Source: a bacterium
GTDB taxonomy: Bacteria > Chloroflexota > Dormibacteria > UBA8260 > Bog-877
Reading direction: 5' to 3'
Length of the DNA: 6,942 nucleotides
NCBI GenBank assembly: GCA_021802115.1
Contig: JAKABA010000210.1
Span: 1-6,942 of the forward strand
Below are positions 1-5,515 of the stretch, one piece after another; position 1 is the first letter of the stretch; each line of letters begins with the position of its first letter. Below the pieces are notes generated by a model. It did no database searches and was not told where the DNA came from. It worked only from the letters and a program-made list of their open reading frames with translations. Made by a program: the position numbers and the translations under genes.

Positions 1-2
1 GC

Positions 3-992
3 GGCGGGCTCCTGCGGGTCCGCTCCGAGCACGGCCCCGCGGCCGTGGGGGTGATCGGGTCCGCCCGCCTGACCAACGAGGAGGCGTTCGCGCTGCAGTG
101 GCTGGCCCGTGACGTCATCGGCACCAGTCATCTCGACCATCGCCTCGGGGAGCTGGATCAGCTGACCCCGGACGACTTCGAACTCTCCATCGCGGGCATC
201 GAGGACTGCGCGGCCGTGCTGGTGTTGGGCGCAGAGCCCGAGGCGGCCGCCCCGGTCCTGACCCTGCGCCTCTTCAAGGCCGAGCACAAGAGGGGCCGCC
301 GGGTGATCCGGACCGGAGTGGACCCCGACCCGGCGGAGCTGGCCCGGCAGTTGCCCGACTCGGGCCGGATCGGCGTGATCGTCCACCAGGCGCGGGTGGC
401 GACGGCCCGGGCGCTGCGGGATGCGCTCAGCTCGGGCTCCCGCGAGGTGCGGATCCTTTCGATCGTGGACCAGGTGAACGAACGGGGCTGCCAGGACCTC
501 GGCCTGCTGCCCAACTGGCTGCCCGGCTATCGTCGGGCACCGGTTCCGGGAATGGGCACCCGGGAGATGCTGGCCGCCGCCACCGCCGGGAGGCTCAAGG
601 CGCTGGTGCTGGTCGACCCCACCGCCGAGCTGGAAGCCGAGCCCGGGTTCAGGGAGGCGGTGGCGGCGGTCGATCTCACCGTGGTGCTCGCTCCGTGGCC
701 AGGGGTAGCCACCGCCGAGGCGGACGTCATCCTCCCCGGGCGGACCCTGGTGGAGAAGGCCGGGACGGTGACCAGCACCGAGGGACGCGTCCAGCGCCTG
801 CGTCCGGCGGTGGAGCCGAAGCTGGCTTTCCCCCCGGACCTGCGCAGCATCGTGGAGCTGGGAGAGGGGATGGGAGGGGACTTCGGAGCCCAGCCGTTGG
901 CAGGTCCCGCATTCCGGCGGCTGGCGGGCGTCGTCCCGGCGTACGCCGGGACCCAGGGGGGGCTGCGCGCGGCCTGGAGGACGGCCGGTTGA
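3..992 (+). CDS. nuoG: NADH-quinone oxidoreductase subunit G, C-terminal part (5' end outside window)
   Basis: NuoG is the large iron-sulfur subunit of the complex I peripheral arm, on the cytoplasmic side. The frame is open from base 3 with no stop upstream, so the gene enters from the left; 329 codons are present. The GTG at 45 is internal, because the 14 codons before it already read as family sequence. What remains is the degenerate molybdopterin-oxidoreductase-like domain, and the N-terminal [2Fe-2S]/[4Fe-4S] cysteine region is missing. Visible family hallmarks are the GVIGSARLTNEE segment (51-86), a VNERGCQDLGLLP segment (about 474-512), a VLVDPTAE strand-turn (about 604-627), and the EADVILPG...EKAGTVTSTEGRVQ segment (718-795), typical of molybdopterin-binding-fold proteins. 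The last 50 or so residues are Gly/Ala-rich and poorly conserved. The TGA at 990-992 overlaps the nuoH start. Full-length NuoG in other bacteria is about 780-910 residues, so over half is missing. Confidence 0.94.
   Translation, partial: GGLLRVRSEHGPAAVGVIGSARLTNEEAFALQWLARDVIGTSHLDHRLGELDQLTPDDFELSIAGIEDCAAVLVLGAEPEAAAPVLTLRLFKAEHKRGRRVIRTGVDPDPAELARQLPDSGRIGVIVHQARVATARALRDALSSGSREVRILSIVDQVNERGCQDLGLLPNWLPGYRRAPVPGMGTREMLAAATAGRLKALVLVDPTAELEAEPGFREAVAAVDLTVVLAPWPGVATAEADVILPGRTLVEKAGTVTSTEGRVQRLRPAVEPKLAFPPDLRSIVELGEGMGGDFGAQPLAGPAFRRLAGVVPAYAGTQGGLRAAWRTAG
976..980 (+). promoter_or_regulatory. Ribosome binding site for nuoH (decides a TTG start)
   Basis: GGAGG lies inside the end of nuoG, 8 bases before the TTG at 989. 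There is no ATG or GTG between this site and the first membrane helix of NuoH at a sensible distance, so this Shine-Dalgarno match is the main reason for choosing TTG. Confidence 0.75.
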
Positions 993-2047
993 GTTCCGCG
1001 GCCACCTCCATTGTCCTGGCGGTGATCGTGGCCCTGGTCAAGGGGCTTCTGATCGTGATCGTGCTGGCCACCGCGTTCGCTTACATGACCCTGGCCGAGC
1101 GCAAGATCTCGGCCCGCATCCAGCTGCGCTACGGGCCCAACCGGGTGGGGCCCTTCGGGTTTCTGCAGCCGGCCGCGGACGGGGTCAAGCTGTTCCTAAA
1201 GGAGAAGGCGGCGCCGGAGGGCCGCGACAACCTCCTCTACATGCTGGCCCCCGCCCTGGCTGCGGGCGCCGCCCTGTTCGCCTTCTCGGTGATCCCGATC
1301 GATCAGACGATCTGCATCGGCGGGACCCACGGCGCGGGACCGCTGTCGGCCACCTGCCCGGGCGGCTACCCCCTGCACTGGGACCTTGCCCACCTCAACA
1401 TCGGCCTGCTGTTTGTGCTGGGGATCACCTCTTTGGGGGTGTACTCGATCTTCCTGGGAGGGTGGGCGAGCAACTCCAAGTACTCGCTGCTGGGGGCGCT
1501 GCGCAGCTCGGCGCAGCTGATCAGCTACGAGATGGCGGTGAGCTTCGCCCTCATCGGGCCGGTCCTGCTGGCGGGGTCTCTGAACCTGGAGACCGTGGTC
1601 AACCAGCAGCACTCCCTCTGGTTTGTGTTCCTGCAGCCGATGGGGTTCCTGCTCTACTTCACCGGGGCGCTGGCGGAGACCAACCGGCTCCCCTTCGATC
1701 TGCCCGAGGCGGAGTCGGAGCTGGTGGCGGGGTACCACACGGAGTACTCGGGAATGCGGTTTGGGCTCTTCTTCATGGCCGAGTACATCAACATGGTGAC
1801 CGTCTGCTCGATCGCGACCGTGATGTTCCTGGGGGGCTGGATGGCCCCCTTCTTCTTCCTGCCGAACTGGCTGGGGCCGATCTGGTTCGTGGCCAAGGTC
1901 GGTCTGCTGATCTTCGTGATGATGTGGGTGCGCTGGACCTTCCCCCGGCTGCGCTACGACCGCCTCATGCAGTTCGGCTGGAAGGTGCTGCTGCCCTTGG
2001 GGCTGGCCAACCTGCTGGTGACCAGCCTGTTCGTGGCCCTGAAGTGA
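989..2047 (+). CDS. nuoH: NADH-quinone oxidoreductase subunit H (quinone-site membrane subunit)
   Basis: NuoH (ND1) anchors the peripheral arm to the membrane and forms most of the quinone chamber. The chosen TTG start gives 352 residues, close to the usual 325-350 or so, and overlaps the nuoG stop as TTGA; a longer in-frame reading from 695 would lie inside nuoG and is not family-like. The first helix spans about residues 5-30, followed by the conserved AERKISARIQLRYGPNRVGP segment. The GWASNSKYSLLGALR motif and the FDLPEAESELVAGYHTEYSG motif are both present. Acidic residues corresponding to those studied in E. coli NuoH are retained: Glu181 (in ISYE), Asp237, Glu240, Glu244 and Glu252. About eight membrane helices can be seen. 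The loop after the second helix is enlarged and holds Cys109 and Cys123. The protein ends with the usual FGWKVLLPLGLANLLVT helix. Confidence 0.97.
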   Translation: MSSAATSIVLAVIVALVKGLLIVIVLATAFAYMTLAERKISARIQLRYGPNRVGPFGFLQPAADGVKLFLKEKAAPEGRDNLLYMLAPALAAGAALFAFSVIPIDQTICIGGTHGAGPLSATCPGGYPLHWDLAHLNIGLLFVLGITSLGVYSIFLGGWASNSKYSLLGALRSSAQLISYEMAVSFALIGPVLLAGSLNLETVVNQQHSLWFVFLQPMGFLLYFTGALAETNRLPFDLPEAESELVAGYHTEYSGMRFGLFFMAEYINMVTVCSIATVMFLGGWMAPFFFLPNWLGPIWFVAKVGLLIFVMMWVRWTFPRLRYDRLMQFGWKVLLPLGLANLLVTSLFVALK

Positions 2048-2081
2048 CCTCAGGTATCAGCTGAACCGGTGGTGAAGCCTC
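2048..2081 (+). other. nuoH-nuoI intergenic spacer with weak RBS
   Basis: This 34-base spacer is the longest non-coding stretch in the window. It contains GGTGA at 2071-2075, 6 bases before the nuoI ATG, a weak Shine-Dalgarno match. An 8-base palindrome, TCAGCTGA, is at 2057-2064 and ACCGGT is at 2065-2070. Neither forms a convincing hairpin and there is no T-run, so I see no terminator or promoter. Confidence 0.5.
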
Positions 2082-2672
2082 ATGTTTCGTGAACTGATTG
2101 GCGGATTGCGCATCACCCTGCGCGAGATGATGACCAAGCCCATAACCATCCAGTACCCGGAGGAGCAGCGGCCGGTGCCGCCGCGACACCGCGGCCGCCA
2201 CATCCTGCACCGCTACGACAACGGGCTCGAGAAGTGCATCGGCTGTGAGCTGTGTGCGGGCGCCTGCCCGGTGGGATGCATCTACGTGCAGGCGGCCGAG
2301 AACGACCCCCAGCACCCGGTGTCTCCGGGGGAGCGCTACGCGGTCCGCTACGAGATCAATCTCATGCGCTGCATCTACTGCGGTTACTGCGCTGAGGCCT
2401 GCCCCACCGAGGCGATCACGCTGGGGCCGCGGCTTGACCTGTGTGACTACAAGCGGGAGCGGTTGGTGGCCACCAAGGACGACCTCCTCGAGGCCTGGCC
2501 CGGATTCAAGCCGATGGCGGGCGAGGTCGCCGTCGGGACCGGGGCCCCGGCTCCCCAGCCCACGCCCATGGGAGCCGGCGCCTCCCATCTCGGTCCCGCC
2601 GGGGCGGCTCCTGGTCTGCGTCCACCCATCCCCGAGCCCGGCAGCAAGGGTGGAGGGGCGAGCCCCATATGA
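2082..2672 (+). CDS. nuoI: NADH-quinone oxidoreductase subunit I (two [4Fe-4S] ferredoxin-like subunit)
   Basis: NuoI (TYKY) carries the two [4Fe-4S] clusters N6a and N6b, which pass electrons to cluster N2 near the quinone site. The 196-residue protein has an amphipathic N-terminus (residues 1-25) that in known structures lies along the membrane. It is followed by two cysteine motifs: Cys52, Cys55, Cys58, Cys62 (CIGCELCAGACP), then Cys97, Cys100, Cys103, Cys107 (CIYCGYCAEACP). As in ferredoxins, the fourth cysteine of each motif would ligate the opposite cluster. A ninth cysteine is at 66 and a tenth at 121 (DLCDYKR). The core ends near residue 145. Residues about 150-196 form a Pro/Ala/Gly-rich tail with no visible fold. 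E. coli NuoI is 180 residues. The ATG follows the 34-base gap and a weak RBS; the stop overlaps the nuoJ start as ATGA. Confidence 0.98.
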   Translation: MFRELIGGLRITLREMMTKPITIQYPEEQRPVPPRHRGRHILHRYDNGLEKCIGCELCAGACPVGCIYVQAAENDPQHPVSPGERYAVRYEINLMRCIYCGYCAEACPTEAITLGPRLDLCDYKRERLVATKDDLLEAWPGFKPMAGEVAVGTGAPAPQPTPMGAGASHLGPAGAAPGLRPPIPEPGSKGGGASPI

Positions 2673-3202
2673 CCGTCATCTTCGGGATTGCGGCCGCGCT
2701 CGCCTTCCTGGGCGCGTTGGGGGTGGTGCTCAGCCAGCGCACCCTTTACTCGGCGCTCAGCCTGGTGGTGAACATGGTCGCGCTGGCGGTCCTGTTCCTG
2801 CTCCTGGACGCCCAGTTCCTGGCCGCGGTGCAGATCATCGTGTATGCGGGCGCGGTGATGGTGCTGTTCGTGTTCATCATCGCGCTGCTCTCCCCAGGTG
2901 CCGAGGAGCGCATCCATCCCCTGGAGGTGAGGCTGCTGCTCGGGGGCCTGGCCGCGGTGATCTTCACCCTGGTGATCGGACGCCTCGCTCTGAACGGCAT
3001 CACCGTGGGCGCCCACGGACGCCTCCACGGCGGCCTGGGGCCGTTCGCACCGGTGGTGGTCAACGCCCACGGGCAGGTTCAGACCCTGGGGGAGCAGCTT
3101 TTCACCACCTACCTGCTCCCCTTCGAGGTCACCTCGGTGCTGCTGCTGGTGGCGGCGGTGGGCGCGGTCTACCTGTCGAAGCGCCGGAGGCCGCTGTCGT
3201 GA
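2669..3202 (+). CDS. nuoJ: NADH-quinone oxidoreductase subunit J
   Basis: NuoJ (ND6) is a membrane subunit at the junction between the quinone-binding heel and the proton-pumping arm. The 177-residue product has five predicted membrane helices. Helix 3 carries the family signature QIIVYAGAVMVLFVF (residues 55-69), including Tyr59; in known complex I structures this helix can change between alpha and pi-bulge forms and gates the water path to the antiporter subunits. The last helix includes YLLPFEVTSVLLL with the conserved glutamate. The loop between helices 4 and 5 is rich in Gly and His. The ATG start overlaps the nuoI stop (ATGA). A GGAGG at 2652-2656 is 12 bases upstream, slightly far, so coupling to nuoI translation probably helps. 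The protein ends in a basic tail (SKRRRPLS). Confidence 0.97.
   Translation: MTVIFGIAAALAFLGALGVVLSQRTLYSALSLVVNMVALAVLFLLLDAQFLAAVQIIVYAGAVMVLFVFIIALLSPGAEERIHPLEVRLLLGGLAAVIFTLVIGRLALNGITVGAHGRLHGGLGPFAPVVVNAHGQVQTLGEQLFTTYLLPFEVTSVLLLVAAVGAVYLSKRRRPLS
3186..3190 (+). promoter_or_regulatory. Ribosome binding site for nuoK (decides a GTG start)
   Basis: GGAGG inside the 3' end of nuoJ lies 8 bases before the GTG at 3199 but 17 bases before the alternative ATG at 3208. The spacing favours GTG, which also yields the usual NuoK length. Confidence 0.75.
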
Positions 3203-3504
3203 GCGGCATGTTCCCTGAGTTCCTGATCCTTTCCGCGGCGATGTTCGCGATCGGCGCGGTCGGAGTCCTGGTCCGGCGCAACCCGCTGGTGGTGTTCATG
3301 TCCATCGAGCTGATGCTGAATGCCGCCAACCTGGCGCTGATCACCTATGCGCGCTACACCCACACCATGGCGGGCCAGATCTTCGCGCTGTTCGTCATCG
3401 CCGTGGCCGCCAGCGAGGTGGTGGTGGGACTGGCCCTGATCACCGGGGTCTACCGCAGCGGCCGACGCCTGGATCTCGACGAGCTCAGCGAGATGAGCGA
3501 GTGA
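3199..3504 (+). CDS. nuoK: NADH-quinone oxidoreductase subunit K
   Basis: NuoK (ND4L) is a small three-helix membrane subunit between NuoJ and NuoN that carries part of the central charged axis of complex I. Starting at GTG 3199 gives 101 residues, the standard family length (E. coli about 100); the ATG at 3208 would cut only three residues and cannot be excluded. The two membrane glutamates essential in E. coli are present as Glu37 (in MSIELMLNAANLAL) and Glu73 (in VAASEVVVGLAL). The RRNPLVVFMSIE segment after helix 1 and the acidic C-terminus DLDELSEMSE match the family pattern. The GTGA overlap with nuoJ suggests translational coupling. In-frame open sequence upstream to 2245 belongs to the shadow of nuoI/nuoJ and is not part of the gene. 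Confidence 0.97.
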   Translation: MSGMFPEFLILSAAMFAIGAVGVLVRRNPLVVFMSIELMLNAANLALITYARYTHTMAGQIFALFVIAVAASEVVVGLALITGVYRSGRRLDLDELSEMSE

Positions 3505-3511
3505 CCCTCCT

Positions 3512-5515
3512 GTGAACCCGACCTTCACGCTGGTGCTGGCGGCGATCGTCCTGGGGCTGCCGACGGCCGGCTTCCTGGTCAACGCGCTGACCTTCGGGAG
3601 GCTGCCGAAGCGGGTGGTGAGCTGGATGGGCCCGGGGGTGGTCCTGGGCGCATTCGCAGCCGCGCTGATCACCTTGATCGCCATGCTCAGCCGGCCGCCA
3701 TCCCAGCGCGGGATCACGGTGGTCTTCTGGCACTGGCTCAACGCTTCGGTGGGAGCGGGCGGGGGCGTCACCGCTCAGACCGGCTTCAATGCCGATTTCT
3801 CGGTGCGCATCGATCCCCTCTCGGTGGTGATGATGCTGGTCATCACCGGCATCGGCGGCCTGATCCACGTCTACAGCGTCGGCTACATGGACCACGACCG
3901 CAGCTTCAACCGCTTCTTCGCCTACATGAACCTGTTCATCACCAGCATGCTGTTGCTGGTGATGAGCAACACCCTGGTGTTTCTCATCATCGGCTGGGCC
4001 ATGGTGGCCTTCGCCTCCTATGCCCTCATCGCCTTCTGGTACGAACGCCGCTCCGCCGTCATCGCCGGTCGCAAGGCCTTCGTCACCCAGGTCATCGGTG
4101 ACGTGGGGCTGGTCTTGGCGGCGTTCCTCATCTTCTTGAACCTGCGCGGGCCCAGTGGCCGGCTGCTGCACACGGTCAACATGCAGACCATCTTCGCCAA
4201 CGTGGGACCGGGCGCCCACTATCACCAGGGGCTGGGGCCGGTGGGGGGCGGCATGGTCACCGCCATCGGGATCCTGCTCTTTCTGGGAGCCGCCGCCAAG
4301 TCGGCGCAGTGGCCACTGCACACCTGGCTGCCCGACGCCATGGAGGGCCCGACCCCGGTCTCGGCCCTGATCCACGCGGCGACCATGGTGACGGCGGGGG
4401 TCTACCTGGTCGCCCGCTTCCATCCCATCTACCAGCAGGCGCCGATCGCGGCGAGCCTGGTGGCCGCGGTCGGGATCGGCACGGCCTTCATGGCGGGATT
4501 CATCGGTTGCACCCAGTACGACATCAAGCGGGTGATCGCCTACTCCACCATGAGCCAGATCGGGTTGATGATCTTCGCGGTGGGGGTGGGGGCGTACTCG
4601 GCCGGCATGTTCCAGCTGGTGGCTCACGCCTGCTTCAAGGCACTGCTCTTTTTGGCCGCCGGCAACGTCATCCACGTCATCGACGACAAGCAGGACATCC
4701 GCGAGATGGGCGGCCTGTCCCAGCGGATGAAATGGACCTTCGTCTGCTTCACGGTCGGGGCGCTGGCGCTCTCCGGGATCCCCTTCTTCGCGGGGTTCTT
4801 CAGCAAGGAGGAGCTGCTCAGCAGCGGCCTGGCGCTGGGGCCGGCGGTGCCCTGGCTCTGGGTGGTCGGAGTCGCCGTCAACGTGCTGACCAGCTTCTAC
4901 ATCTTCCGGGTCGTCTGGGTCGCGTTCAAGGGTGAGCCCAGGTCGGAGGCGGCGGCGAACGCGCATGAGGCGCCCCCGGTCATGCTGATCCCGGTGGTGG
5001 TCCTGGCCGGGCTCGCCTCGGTGGTCGGCTTTCTCAACATCGACTTTGCGGGTTTCGCTCCGGTCACCGGCTTCACCACCTTTCTGCTGCCGGTGCTGGG
5101 GGTCCCGGCCCACCAGCCCAGCGACCTCGTCGGCGCCCTGGCGCTTCTGGTCGGGGTCGTCCTCAGCGTGGGGGGAGTGGGCATAGTCTGGGCTGTCTAC
5201 GGCAGGGAGGTGGTCTCCCGCGAGCTGGTGCCGCGCCGCCTGCCCTGGCTCTACGAGCTCTCCTTCAACAAGTGCTACTGGGACGAGCTCTACGACTACA
5301 CCCTGGTGCGCCCGGTGGTCGCTTTGGCCCATGGGGTGCGGGCGATCCTTGAGCCCGACGTCTTCGACGGCGCCGTGGCCGGCGTGCGCGACGCGATCGC
5401 CACCCTGGCCGACGACTTCCGGACGTTCCAGACCGGCTTCCTCAAGGACTACGCGCTGGTCTTCTTCTTCTTCGCCCTGGTGGGCCTGGTCGTGCTGGGG
5501 CTGCGGCTGACATGA
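3512..5515 (+). CDS. nuoL: NADH-quinone oxidoreductase subunit L (distal antiporter-like subunit, variant TM5)
   Basis: NuoL (ND5) is the most distal antiporter-like subunit of the proton-pumping arm. The 667-residue protein is longer than E. coli NuoL (613). GTG at 3512 is the first start after an in-frame stop at 3494-3496; it has no clear Shine-Dalgarno and lies 7 bases after nuoK, so it may depend on coupling. Core motifs include FFAYMNLFITSMLLLVMSN, KSAQWPLHTWLPDAMEGPTP and ALIHAATMVTAGVYL. Proton-path residues retained are Lys263 (TM7), His288, His372, Lys376 and Lys432-Glu433 in TM12, where E. coli has Lys-Asp. Asp197 is also present. Unusually, the TM5 motif normally read as GWEGVGLCSY is GWAMVAFASY, so the key glutamate is Ala163, and the usual RVGD arginine is Val194. 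After TM15 comes a roughly 75-residue segment (about 572-645) matching the lateral helix, then the final TM16 (about 648-665). The stop overlaps nuoM. Confidence 0.97.
   Translation: MNPTFTLVLAAIVLGLPTAGFLVNALTFGRLPKRVVSWMGPGVVLGAFAAALITLIAMLSRPPSQRGITVVFWHWLNASVGAGGGVTAQTGFNADFSVRIDPLSVVMMLVITGIGGLIHVYSVGYMDHDRSFNRFFAYMNLFITSMLLLVMSNTLVFLIIGWAMVAFASYALIAFWYERRSAVIAGRKAFVTQVIGDVGLVLAAFLIFLNLRGPSGRLLHTVNMQTIFANVGPGAHYHQGLGPVGGGMVTAIGILLFLGAAAKSAQWPLHTWLPDAMEGPTPVSALIHAATMVTAGVYLVARFHPIYQQAPIAASLVAAVGIGTAFMAGFIGCTQYDIKRVIAYSTMSQIGLMIFAVGVGAYSAGMFQLVAHACFKALLFLAAGNVIHVIDDKQDIREMGGLSQRMKWTFVCFTVGALALSGIPFFAGFFSKEELLSSGLALGPAVPWLWVVGVAVNVLTSFYIFRVVWVAFKGEPRSEAAANAHEAPPVMLIPVVVLAGLASVVGFLNIDFAGFAPVTGFTTFLLPVLGVPAHQPSDLVGALALLVGVVLSVGGVGIVWAVYGREVVSRELVPRRLPWLYELSFNKCYWDELYDYTLVRPVVALAHGVRAILEPDVFDGAVAGVRDAIATLADDFRTFQTGFLKDYALVFFFFALVGLVVLGLRLT

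Noticed and set aside
695..988. Upstream extension of the nuoH frame from an ATG at 695
   Set aside because: The extension lies wholly inside nuoG, is Arg/Gly-rich and unlike NuoH. The TTG at 989 with its GGAGG gives the standard N-terminus.
2057..2070. Palindromes TCAGCTGA and ACCGGT in the nuoH-nuoI gap, as an operator or terminator
   Set aside because: They are short, do not form a stable stem-loop with each other, and no T-run follows. Palindromes of this length are expected by chance in GC-rich DNA.
2245..3198. Upstream extension of the nuoK frame from 2245
   Set aside because: It covers nuoI and nuoJ in another frame and reads as Arg/Pro-rich low-complexity sequence. NuoK is normally about 100 residues, matching a start at 3199.
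4309..4935. A 208-codon + strand frame within nuoL
   Set aside because: It is a Gly/Arg/His-rich shadow of nuoL in another frame, with no family resemblance.
3485..5332. A 615-codon open frame on the - strand opposite nuoL
   Set aside because: Its translation is dominated by Asp, His, Arg, Gln and Gly with no recognisable domain, as expected for the complement of a GC-rich membrane-protein gene. nuoL on the + strand is unambiguous.
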